NCBI RefSeq assembly: GCF_003852705.1
Contig: NZ_REFA01000019.1
Location: forward strand, 1 to 46,374
Length of the DNA: 46,374 bases
Direction: 5' to 3'
From: Amniculibacterium aquaticum
Lineage (GTDB): Bacteria > Bacteroidota > Bacteroidia > Flavobacteriales > Weeksellaceae
In this document: positions 21,948 to 30,204 of the stretch, piece by piece
Numbering within the stretch: the stretch's first letter is position 1
Layout of the letters: the number at the start of each line of letters is the position of its first letter
The notes under the pieces: model-generated
Told to the model about the DNA's origin: nothing
The model's database searches: none
Seen by the model: the letters and a program-made list of their open reading frames with translations, nothing else
Program-made: the position numbers and the translations under genes

Positions 21948-23669
21948 TTATCGTATTGGAAAGTTGAAATTTATTTTAAATCCTTTGATTTTTGTGTCGT
22001 GATCAGGAATTGTTAATGTCCCATTGTGTTTTTTTATACGATCCAAAAGGTGCTTCAGTCCATTGCCTAAAGTGGTACTTTGGTTGAAGATGCCTTCGCC
22101 GTTGTCGTTAAAATTCACCTCTAACTTTTCATTTTTAAGTTCAAATTTCAAAACAATTCTAGATGCATTTCCATGTTTTTTTGAATTGATGAACAATTCT
22201 TGAATAATGATGTAGAGGTCGTTGTGGATTTTTTGAGGGACTTGTTTCCAAAGGCGGTCTTCGTTTCCAATAACAAAGACCTGTAAGTTTTCATTTTGGA
22301 AAGTTTCTGCCACTTCAGAGATTTGCTCTTTGATGTGGTCCGGAGCCAAAGGCAGGTGTCCATCATAAGAAATATCTCTGGATTTTTGGTACATCTTTTC
22401 CAATTGATCCATCAATTCATTTTTTTCTAAATCTTCTCGATGTTCCAAGGCAGACATCATTTGGTACAAACCATTGGCTACCACATCGTGCACTTTTTTG
22501 GAAGTGGACAGTCGTTCCTCTTTAATTTTATTGTCTGCAATCAGTTTTATTTTCTTTTTTCTTGCTCGAAGCCAGATGTAGCCACCCGTAGTGGTGCTAA
22601 CCAACAATAAAGCAACAAAAAATAAAAGTACATTTTTCTGACTGATGTCTTTTTCAAGTTTCAGATTGTCACTCAGGTTTTTTTCACTTTCATATCGGAT
22701 GATGGCAAATTGATTTCTCGATTTATTACCGTGGACGGCAATGCTGTCGGATATTTTTGAGAATTTGACAAAATATTTCTGAGGCTGTGGATCGTATTTG
22801 ATGATGTTTTCCAAAGCTTCCAATTCATCCGTTGGCGATTTAAGTTTTTTAGAGACCTCGTACATTTTTTTTGCAAAATACAATGCCGAGTCCGATTTTC
22901 TATCTTCGTAATATTCAGAAAGATAACAGTAAGTTGCCGCCAATCCCCATGAGTCCTCAACTTTTTGATAATGTCTTTCGGCTTCTCTTAAATTTTGTGT
23001 TGGGTTAATATTCGGTTGATCATGCCAAAGATAACGGGACTGGTTGATTAGGGCTTTATAATAATTTTCATTGTCTTTAGATAGTCCATAAACCACAAGA
23101 TTTTGGATGTCATGCGCTCTTTTGAATTCTTTCTTTTTGAAGTAAACAATGGCCAAATTGTGCATGCTTCTCAATCTCTGTATGTCTTCCTGGACAAATG
23201 CCAATGATTTCAAATACAACTTCTCGGCCTCATTATAATTTTTGAGACTTGTAGAATTGGTTCCTAAATTAATATAATTGTCAAAAAGCAACTCGTAGTG
23301 GTCTTTTTCATTTTCATGCAAAAGTTTTATGGCAGCAATACTGGTCTCTATGCTGCCCAGATTATCACCACTGTATTCTTGGATGATGGCCATTTCGGTT
23401 AAGCATCTCGAAGCCCAAATGCTGTCTTTGTTGTTCAGATACCCGTCTTTGGCAAGGTTGAATTCGTAAAATGCTTTTTCATCTTTCCCTTCATTGACAT
23501 GCTTTGTGGCTTTTTGATAGAGCGAGTCAATTTTCTTTTTTTCGATGAGATTAGGATTGGTTTTCTTAGTGCACGAAATGACTGTGTACGATGAAATGAT
23601 CAGGAAAATAATATTAGTCCAGATCGATGTTTGTTTTTTTTGTAAAATGAAATTTCTGTAAGAAATCAT
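21948..23669 (-). CDS. TPR-containing sensor histidine kinase
   Basis: This 573-residue kinase starts with a signal peptide having a lipobox-like Cys33 (TVISC). It then has about six tetratricopeptide repeats in the periplasm (about 45-310), a membrane helix (347-367) and a cytoplasmic HisKA_3-type kinase. The phosphoacceptor is His394 in KKVHDVVANGLYQMM; the N box is QELFINSKKHGNA and the G box DNGEGIF. Periplasmic TPR-sensor kinases are widespread in Bacteroidota; their ligands are mostly unknown. It is the partner of the regulator gene that follows. Confidence 0.9.
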   Translation of the reverse strand: MISYRNFILQKKQTSIWTNIIFLIISSYTVISCTKKTNPNLIEKKKIDSLYQKATKHVNEGKDEKAFYEFNLAKDGYLNNKDSIWASRCLTEMAIIQEYSGDNLGSIETSIAAIKLLHENEKDHYELLFDNYINLGTNSTSLKNYNEAEKLYLKSLAFVQEDIQRLRSMHNLAIVYFKKKEFKRAHDIQNLVVYGLSKDNENYYKALINQSRYLWHDQPNINPTQNLREAERHYQKVEDSWGLAATYCYLSEYYEDRKSDSALYFAKKMYEVSKKLKSPTDELEALENIIKYDPQPQKYFVKFSKISDSIAVHGNKSRNQFAIIRYESEKNLSDNLKLEKDISQKNVLLFFVALLLVSTTTGGYIWLRARKKKIKLIADNKIKEERLSTSKKVHDVVANGLYQMMSALEHREDLEKNELMDQLEKMYQKSRDISYDGHLPLAPDHIKEQISEVAETFQNENLQVFVIGNEDRLWKQVPQKIHNDLYIIIQELFINSKKHGNASRIVLKFELKNEKLEVNFNDNGEGIFNQSTTLGNGLKHLLDRIKKHNGTLTIPDHDTKIKGFKINFNFPIR

Positions 23670-23817
23670 CTTCAGTGTTGGGTTTTCAGCAAGTTAACCA
23701 TCGGTAAAAGTACAATTCTATTTCTTTTTATGCAAATGTTTAATTTTTATTTGTTTTTAAGAGGTGTGTTGGTTTTCTGCATAAGATTCATCCAAATGCA
23801 ATTCGTTTTTTTATTCT

Positions 23818-23825
23818 TAATTTTG
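23818..23825 (+). promoter_or_regulatory. -7 box of the ABC-F gene
   Basis: TAATTTTG matches TAnnTTTG, 44 bp before the ATG at 23870. On the other strand, the kinase gene has a TTTG element and a TACTTTTA-like -7 element spaced 20 bp apart (around 23711-23745). Confidence 0.6.
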
Positions 23826-23869
23826 CAAACCGAAAAAAGGACAAACTAACAATACTCATACTTATCCAA

Positions 23870-25807
23870 ATGATTTCAGTACAAGGTTTAGGGCTTCATC
23901 ACGCAGGAAATTATCTGTTCCGCGATGTTAATTTCACCATCAAAAAAAACGACAAAGTCGGTTTGGTCGGGAAAAATGGCGCCGGAAAATCGACTCTGCT
24001 TAAAATTCTTTCCAACGAAATAAATTTCTTTGAAGGTTCAGTCGTTCCAGATGGAAATATTACCATCGGTTTTCTGAAGCAAGATTTGGAATTTGTAAAA
24101 GGCAGAACCGTGTGGAACGAAACCTTGCAAGCTTTTGAACAAATTAACCTTTGGAAAAAAGAACTGGAAGAAGTCAATCATCAATTGGCAACCCGAACCG
24201 ATTATGAGAGTGATAGCTATAGTGACCTGATCCATCGACTGACGGATCTTAACGATCTTTTGCATCATCACGATGCATACAATTTGGAAGGCGATGTAGA
24301 AAAAGTCCTTCTTGGTTTGGGTTTCAAAGCGGATGATTTCGATAGAATAACCGATGAATTTTCCGGAGGATGGCGCATGAGAATAGAACTGGCCAAACTT
24401 TTACTTCAACAAAACGATTTGCTTCTTCTCGATGAGCCTACCAACCACTTGGATATGGAATCCATCATTTGGTTAGAAAATTTCCTAATGGATTACAACG
24501 GAGCCATCGTCCTGGTATCCCACGACAAGCAGTTTATGACCGCCATCTGCAATCGAACTTTTGATGTGAACAACAAGAAAGTGGACGATTATAAGGCCAA
24601 TTATTCCAAATATTTGGAACTGAGAAAAGAAAGAAGGGAAAAACTGGAACAAGCCAAGAAAAATCAAGATGCCGAAATCAAACAAATGGAAGACAACATC
24701 AACCGTTTCCGAGCATCAGCTACCAAAGCGAGTTTTGCACAATCCCTCATAAAAAAATTGGATAAAATAGAACGAATTGAATTGGATAACGAAGATGTTT
24801 CTAAATTCAACATTCGATTTGTACAAAGTCAAGTGCCCGGAAAGGTGATTTTCGAAGCCGAAAACCTGGGTAAAGCCTACGGGAAAAAACAAATTTTTGA
24901 CGGTGTCGATTTCTTTGTCGAAAGAGGCGATAGAATTGCGCTCCTTGGACAAAATGGACAAGGGAAAACCACCTTGGCAAAAATTCTTTCAGGTGAAATT
25001 AAAGACTACTCCGGCGATTGGAAGCTGGGACACAATGTGAACATCGGTTATTTTGCACAAAATCAGGACGAAGTCTTGAACGGAAACAATACCGTATTGC
25101 AAGAAGCCGAAGATGCGGCAGCCGAAGAAACCCGACCGAGAGTTAGAGACCTCCTGGGAAGTTTCCTGTTTACCGGAGAAGATGTACAAAAGAAAACCAA
25201 AGTGCTTTCCGGAGGCGAAAGAAATCGTTTGGCCCTTTGTAAGTTGTTGCTTAGACCGTTCAATACCCTGATTATGGACGAACCTACCAACCACTTGGAT
25301 ATCCAATCCAAAGAAATTATAAAATTGGCTCTCAATAAATTTGAAGGAACCCTAATTGTCATTTCCCACGATAGAGAATTTTTACAAGGCTTGGCCGATA
25401 AAATTTTTGAATTCCGTGATGGACAAATGAAAGAGTTTTTAGGAAATATCGATGAGTATTTGGAGTACAGACAGAAAGAGTCCATCCGAGAAATATCGGT
25501 GGAAAAATCCAAGTTGGAAGTAAAAAATACGGTGAAGGCTGAAGTGGACAATTCTGAAAATTCAGAAAACCAAATCAAAAATTCAAAACCGGATTTTGTG
25601 TCTAAAGAACAAAAAGCCATTCAAAATAAAATTAAGAAAACCGAAGAGAAAATTTCCGAATACGAAAAGGAAATTGCGACTTTGGAAGATTATTTCTCCA
25701 AAACCAACCCTACAGAAGCCGACCTGAAAAAATACAACGAGCTTCAAGCCGAGTTAGATGCAGTAATGGCCGAGTGGGAAACTCTATCTTTGGAATTGGA
25801 AAGCTAG
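23870..25807 (+). CDS. ABC-F family ATPase (ribosome-associated)
   Basis: This 645-residue protein has two ATP-binding cassettes and no membrane domain. Walker A motifs are GKNGAGKSTLLK and GQNGQGKTTLAK; signatures are FSGGWRMR and LSGGERNR; Walker B regions are LLLLDEPTNHLDM and LIMDEPTNHLDI. A charged linker (LRKERREKLEQAKKNQ) separates them. The C-terminus is a coiled coil (about 565-645) like that of Uup. ABC-F proteins act on the ribosome. The Uup-like architecture favours a housekeeping role over antibiotic resistance, but resistance by target protection cannot be excluded. Confidence 0.92.
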   Translation: MISVQGLGLHHAGNYLFRDVNFTIKKNDKVGLVGKNGAGKSTLLKILSNEINFFEGSVVPDGNITIGFLKQDLEFVKGRTVWNETLQAFEQINLWKKELEEVNHQLATRTDYESDSYSDLIHRLTDLNDLLHHHDAYNLEGDVEKVLLGLGFKADDFDRITDEFSGGWRMRIELAKLLLQQNDLLLLDEPTNHLDMESIIWLENFLMDYNGAIVLVSHDKQFMTAICNRTFDVNNKKVDDYKANYSKYLELRKERREKLEQAKKNQDAEIKQMEDNINRFRASATKASFAQSLIKKLDKIERIELDNEDVSKFNIRFVQSQVPGKVIFEAENLGKAYGKKQIFDGVDFFVERGDRIALLGQNGQGKTTLAKILSGEIKDYSGDWKLGHNVNIGYFAQNQDEVLNGNNTVLQEAEDAAAEETRPRVRDLLGSFLFTGEDVQKKTKVLSGGERNRLALCKLLLRPFNTLIMDEPTNHLDIQSKEIIKLALNKFEGTLIVISHDREFLQGLADKIFEFRDGQMKEFLGNIDEYLEYRQKESIREISVEKSKLEVKNTVKAEVDNSENSENQIKNSKPDFVSKEQKAIQNKIKKTEEKISEYEKEIATLEDYFSKTNPTEADLKKYNELQAELDAVMAEWETLSLELES

Positions 25808-25822
25808 TATGAATACTTTTTC

Positions 25823-25830
25823 TATCTTTG
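25823..25830 (+). promoter_or_regulatory. -7 box of the metal-receptor operon (leaderless geometry)
   Basis: TATCTTTG is followed after AACC by the ATG at 25835, the same four-base spacing as at queD and nosL. Confidence 0.6.
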
Positions 25831-25834
25831 AACC

Positions 25835-26179
25835 ATGAAATTGTTGAGGAAATATAAAAAGGTATCCGCCATGTTGGTCATGGCGGTATATTTATTTGTA
25901 GCCATTTTCTCTCAAGACATCCACCAACACAATCATGGCGTTTTTTTACAGTTTGAGAAAGGTCAAAAACACATTTCAGATCAACCGTTTAAAGGGGCTT
26001 CAAAAGACTGTCTTTCCTGTCATTTCTTATTGGATGGACATGCATTAGAAATGCTTGCTTTTGATGCGTTAGATTTTCAAAATCTGTGGGTCGATGCATC
26101 GTTTGCTTCCACAACGCCTTCGGTTCAATCGTCATTATTTCTCTCTTTTTACCTTCGCGGTCCTCCATTTTTGGGTTAA
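25835..26179 (+). CDS. Small exported His/Cys-containing protein upstream of a TonB receptor
   Basis: This 114-residue protein has an N-terminal membrane or signal segment (residues 10-26), then the metal-ligand-like stretch DIHQHNHG. A CLSCH motif follows near residue 60 in DCLSCHFLLDGHALE. It ends with the LRGPPFLG tail typical of small proteins next to metal TonB receptors. CLSCH could in principle bind heme c, but the small size, lack of a cytochrome fold and several nearby His residues favour metal binding. No named family is claimed. It begins the operon with the receptor and lipoprotein. Confidence 0.75.
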   Translation: MKLLRKYKKVSAMLVMAVYLFVAIFSQDIHQHNHGVFLQFEKGQKHISDQPFKGASKDCLSCHFLLDGHALEMLAFDALDFQNLWVDASFASTTPSVQSSLFLSFYLRGPPFLG

Positions 26180-26292
26180 TTATAAATTTTATTTTTTATT
26201 TTTTAACCCTGTTTGATGTATTTAAACTCATTTTTCAATGAGTACTTTCTTGTGTATGCAAGAGATGGACATCGACATCATTATTTTTATTC

Positions 26293-28665
26293 ATGATTTT
26301 TTTTAAACTGATGCTGTTCTTTTTAGGAATGGCCCTAATACCCGCACAACAATACAGCATTTCTGGTGTTGTTGTGGATTTTCACGACAAAACTCCACTG
26401 TCCAATGCAACGGTACAGCTGGGGGGCCATACAACAACTACCAATACCAAAGGCGAGTTCCAACTAAAGTTAAAAGCGGGTGAATATCGTTTGCTGGCGA
26501 AGCATGCCGAATGCGACGACTACCAAGAAGAAATCAAAATACAGTCGGATCTTTTTTTGAAAATCATTCTGGAACACCATGTTACCGAAATCGAGACGGT
26601 AAAACTTCATAAAAAAAGTCGAGAGTCCGGATCGGTTCGGGTTTCGACAATTTCAAATAAGGAACTATCAAGAAACGCTACCGAAAACTTGGGGAGCTTA
26701 GTGTCCAATATCTCCGGAGTTTCTGCTTTGAAAACCGGAAATAATATTGCCAAACCCATTATCCATGGTCTTTATGGCGACCGAGTAACCGTAGTGAACA
26801 ATGGAGTGAAGTTGGCCGATCAAGAATGGGGTGTAGAACATGCTCCCAATGTCGATACCAATAATTTTGATCATGTTGATGTGGTTAAAGGAGCTTCGGC
26901 GTTAAGGTTTGGGATGAATGCCAGCGGTGGAGTGGTGGTTTTGGAACCGGAAATATTTCCCAAAAAAGACACCCTAAAAGGCAAAGCAAAACTTTCTGCA
27001 CTGTCTAACGGAAAAGGTATGACAGCCGATTTGAGCCTTATGAAAACTTGGGACAACGCTTGGGCTGTAAAAACGCGTGGAGGTTACAAAAAATGGGGCG
27101 ACCTGTCCACACCAAATTATAAACTGATGAATACAGGTATGGAAATGAATTCTTTTGGTTTTACGGTTCAAAACAGCGATTTTTATAAAGGTTTTTCGGT
27201 TGATTATTATCTGACCAATCAGAAAATCGGAATTTTCAGAGGTTCTGATGTCGGAAATCTGAACGATTTGTACGAAAGTATTCTGAATCAAAAACCCATT
27301 TACACACGAGATTTTTCTTATAAAATAGACAATCCACATCAAGAAATTCAGCATCATATTGCCAAGATTTCAGCATACAAAAGATATGAAAATTGGGGTA
27401 AATTTTCTGTAGATTATAGTTTCCAATACAATAACAGAAAAGAGTTTGATCTCCGCCGTGGCGAGCTCAATAATCTTGCAGCCATGGAGCTGGAATTGTT
27501 TACCAACCAACTGAATGTCAATAATGTTATAGAAAGAGAAAATTGGTCTTTAGAAACGGGTATTAACGCTCAGTATCAGTACAACTATTCACCCATTACG
27601 ACCCAAGCCAAGCGATTGATTCCCAATTATCATCAATATAATTTTGGCGGATATTCGGTGTTTAAATATACGGTTATTCCAACTTTGAGAACCGAAATCG
27701 GAATCCGTTACGACCATCATAATTACAGGGTGAAGGCATGGTTTGATGAAAAGTTTTGGGAAGAAAATTATGCACAGAATTTTTCTCAATTCTACAAGAA
27801 AACAGAGGGGAATAGAGTGTTTGTAATACCGAATTTGTCCTACGATAATTTCGGATTAAACGCAGGGGTTTTGTGGGAAATTAACACCAACAATCAGTTG
27901 GGAGTTTCGTATTCAAACACCAGTAGAGTGCCGAATGTGGCCGAACTTTTTGCAAATGGTTTGCATCATTCATCTGCGATGATAGAGGTGGGGACTATGA
28001 ATTTGAAAAATGAAAAGACCCAACAGGTTTCTTTGAAAATGGATACCAAAATAAATGCATTGGATGGCTTGAAACTAAGTTTGACGCCTTATTTTTCTGA
28101 GATAAAAGATTTTGTGACCCAAGTCCCTACAGGAATTCAAAATACCATTCGTGGTGTTTTTCCGGTTTGGACCTATCAGCAAGTCGATGCACAAATGCAC
28201 GGCTTGGATGCGGATTTGCAATGGAAATTCAATTCTAATCTGAAATGGATTGCACAGTTTTCTTATGTTTACGGTCAGGACAAAAGCAATCGTCAACCTT
28301 TGATTATGATGATGCCCATGCAGTTGAAAAATGCTTTAGATATCAATGTGCCTTGGAAAAAATCTTTTCTGAGAATTGAACATCAATGGGTAGATCAACA
28401 AAAGAGGTATCCGGTGTACAATCCAACCATAAAAATCTTTGAAAACGGAATAGAAATCGAGAAAATTCTGGATCTTTCTACGCCTCCTTCAGGGTATCAG
28501 CTTTGGAATTTGTACGCAGAAACCGAGTTGCTTTCTCGTTTGACTCTTGGTTTGAAAGTAGATAACCTGCTGAATAAAAATTATAAAAATTACATGAACA
28601 GAATGAGGATTTTTGCCCACGAAACGGGACGAAATTTTATTCTGTCTGTTCAATATCAGTTTTAA
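26293..28665 (+). CDS. TonB-dependent outer-membrane receptor, ZnuD-like
   Basis: This 790-residue receptor has a signal peptide (1-18, IPAQQ) and an N-terminal carboxypeptidase-regulatory-like domain (about 20-100). A plug domain follows (about 110-215, with KPIIHGLYGDRVTVVNNGVKL), then a 22-strand-type barrel ending FILSVQYQF. The barrel segment SRVPNVAELFANGLHHSSAMIEVG closely recalls ZnuD-type zinc receptors. Zinc or another divalent metal is therefore the likely cargo, supported by the His-rich small protein upstream and the His/acidic lipoprotein downstream. No Zur-like operator was recognised. Alternative substrate: a metallophore. Confidence 0.85.
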   Translation: MIFFKLMLFFLGMALIPAQQYSISGVVVDFHDKTPLSNATVQLGGHTTTTNTKGEFQLKLKAGEYRLLAKHAECDDYQEEIKIQSDLFLKIILEHHVTEIETVKLHKKSRESGSVRVSTISNKELSRNATENLGSLVSNISGVSALKTGNNIAKPIIHGLYGDRVTVVNNGVKLADQEWGVEHAPNVDTNNFDHVDVVKGASALRFGMNASGGVVVLEPEIFPKKDTLKGKAKLSALSNGKGMTADLSLMKTWDNAWAVKTRGGYKKWGDLSTPNYKLMNTGMEMNSFGFTVQNSDFYKGFSVDYYLTNQKIGIFRGSDVGNLNDLYESILNQKPIYTRDFSYKIDNPHQEIQHHIAKISAYKRYENWGKFSVDYSFQYNNRKEFDLRRGELNNLAAMELELFTNQLNVNNVIERENWSLETGINAQYQYNYSPITTQAKRLIPNYHQYNFGGYSVFKYTVIPTLRTEIGIRYDHHNYRVKAWFDEKFWEENYAQNFSQFYKKTEGNRVFVIPNLSYDNFGLNAGVLWEINTNNQLGVSYSNTSRVPNVAELFANGLHHSSAMIEVGTMNLKNEKTQQVSLKMDTKINALDGLKLSLTPYFSEIKDFVTQVPTGIQNTIRGVFPVWTYQQVDAQMHGLDADLQWKFNSNLKWIAQFSYVYGQDKSNRQPLIMMMPMQLKNALDINVPWKKSFLRIEHQWVDQQKRYPVYNPTIKIFENGIEIEKILDLSTPPSGYQLWNLYAETELLSRLTLGLKVDNLLNKNYKNYMNRMRIFAHETGRNFILSVQYQF

Positions 28666-28677
28666 ATTCAAAATAAA

Positions 28678-29223
28678 ATGAAAACAAAAATCATAGTTGC
28701 CCTTAGTTTTTTATTGTTCGCTTTGTCGTCTTGTCATCGTGCTGATGAAGATTTGGATGTGCTGTCCCAAGAGGAAATTTCAAACATCGTACTTCTCTTA
28801 AAAGACGATCAGACCGGAGAGGTGAAGGCTTATAATTACACCGCCAATGCTTACGATTTGCCAAAAGTAAAACTCGAAATAGGAAAATCGTATACCGCAG
28901 ATCTCGTGTTTAAAAATGGTGATGACGATTTGAATTCTGAAATTTTAGCGGCTAAAGATGAACATTTTTTGCTTTTCAACTTTCAAAATGCCCAGGTGGA
29001 GCTTAGTCGTTTGGATGGTGCAAACGATCTTAGATCTGATGGTGTGAAAGTGGGGTTGAAAACAAAATGGAAAGTCTTGGACTTGCAACCTGCAGGTGCT
29101 CAGCTAATTTTAACCATGAATCACGGTGCGATTTCGGTGTCAGAAAGCCAAAATAATACCACCTTTGGACATGCCGAAGGTGGTGAGACGGATGCCGAAG
29201 CATTCTTTGATTTAATTTTTTAG
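28678..29223 (+). CDS. Lipoprotein paired with the ZnuD-like receptor
   Basis: This 181-residue lipoprotein (lipobox LSSC, Cys19) starts 12 bp after the receptor stop. It is rich in acidic residues, with RADEDLDVLSQEEISN near the start and a His/acidic C-terminal stretch FGHAEGGETDAEAFFDLIF. A beta-sandwich-like pattern runs through it. The position and acidic/His ends suggest a metal-handling surface or periplasmic accessory to the receptor. Its 3' end overlaps the convergent panC by 12 bp. Confidence 0.8.
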   Translation: MKTKIIVALSFLLFALSSCHRADEDLDVLSQEEISNIVLLLKDDQTGEVKAYNYTANAYDLPKVKLEIGKSYTADLVFKNGDDDLNSEILAAKDEHFLLFNFQNAQVELSRLDGANDLRSDGVKVGLKTKWKVLDLQPAGAQLILTMNHGAISVSESQNNTTFGHAEGGETDAEAFFDLIF

Positions 29224-30063
29224 TCCCATATTGTCGATCAGTCGAACTCCTGCAACCACCACTACGATAAAAGCTCTATATTTTTTGTCTTTTTCAAGGG
29301 TGGTTGCTGTTTTTAAGTTGTTTTCATCGGCAATGATGAAGTATTCCAGCTCCATATCTTGGTCATTTTCAAAAACTTCTTTTACCTTTTCATGAATTTC
29401 AGGAAGTGGTGTTTTTGGAAAGGACTCTTCAACCCATTTTAAGGTTTCATGGATTTTTCCTGCTTTTAGCTTGAGTTCGTTGGTCAACCTTTCGTTTCTG
29501 GAGCTCATGGCCAAGCCGTGTTGCTCACGAAAAATTGGGACTCCAATTATTTTTATTTGGAGTTTTAGTTGCCTCACCAACTCTCGGATAATGGCCAGTT
29601 GTTGGAAATCTTTTTCACCAAAATAGGCCTGGTCGGGTTGTACCTGTCGGAAAAGCTCTTCCACAACAGTACCTACGCCATCAAAGTGTCCAGGTCTAGA
29701 GGCGCCTTCCATTTCTTTTTCGATGCCTCCGAAATCATACGATTTACTTTTTGCTTTTTCCGGGTAGATGTCCTCGACTTCTGGGAGGTACACGACATCC
29801 ACCAAGGCAGATTCTTTTAGTTTTTCAATGTCGCGATCTACCGTTCTAGGATATTTTTCAAGATCTTCGGCGTTGTTGAATTGGGTTGGGTTTACAAAAA
29901 TGGACGAAACCACCAAATCATTTTCTTCTCTGGCTTTTTGGTAAAGTGAAAGGTGTCCATCGTGCAAAGCGCCCATGGTTGGGGCAAAGCCGATTTTCTT
30001 TCCCATCTCTTTCTGCCTTTCGATATAATCCTGTAGTTTTTTTCTGTTTTTAATGATTTCCAT
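29212..30063 (-). CDS. panC: Pantothenate synthetase
   Basis: This 283-residue enzyme condenses pantoate and beta-alanine using ATP, in coenzyme A synthesis. It shows the nucleotidyl-transferase HIGH-like motif GALHDGHLSL after GFAPTMG, the pantoate-binding VVSSIFVNPTQF, FDGVGTVV and the KMSKS-like MSSRNERL. Length and motif order are normal. Confidence 0.96.
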   Translation of the reverse strand: MEIIKNRKKLQDYIERQKEMGKKIGFAPTMGALHDGHLSLYQKAREENDLVVSSIFVNPTQFNNAEDLEKYPRTVDRDIEKLKESALVDVVYLPEVEDIYPEKAKSKSYDFGGIEKEMEGASRPGHFDGVGTVVEELFRQVQPDQAYFGEKDFQQLAIIRELVRQLKLQIKIIGVPIFREQHGLAMSSRNERLTNELKLKAGKIHETLKWVEESFPKTPLPEIHEKVKEVFENDQDMELEYFIIADENNLKTATTLEKDKKYRAFIVVVVAGVRLIDNMGLKN

Positions 30064-30082
30064 GATGAACGATTTTCAACCT

Positions 30083-30090
30083 CAAAAATA
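30083..30090 (-). promoter_or_regulatory. -7 box of panC
   Basis: TATTTTTG matches TAnnTTTG, 20 bp before the panC ATG. Confidence 0.6.
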
Positions 30091-30140
30091 ATTAAAATTT
30101 ACCGTCAATAAACTTCAATTTAAAAATTTGATTGTTTTTT

Positions 30141-30176
30141 ATAAAAAAACAACGACCAATGATTATTCATTGATCG
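30141..30176 (-). terminator. Terminator of the TonB receptor-beta-helix lipoprotein operon
   Basis: A ten-pair stem with one wobble, CGATCAATGA/TCATTGGTCG on the minus strand with a four-base loop, is followed by TTGTTTTTTT. It lies 28 bp past the lipoprotein stop. Confidence 0.85.
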
Positions 30177-30204
30177 CTGAAGTTAAAATAGGATAAAAAA
30201 AGTA

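Noticed and set aside
25835-26179. The CLSCH motif suggested a small cytochrome c.
   Set aside because: There is no cytochrome fold or axial Met region, and the protein ends with a tail typical of metal-receptor neighbours, so metal binding is more likely.
26226-26243. A seven-pair hairpin (ACTCATT/AATGAGT) upstream of the ZnuD-like receptor as a terminator or Zur operator.
   Set aside because: There is no T run after it and no match to a Zur-type palindrome that I recognise; left as an unexplained small hairpin.
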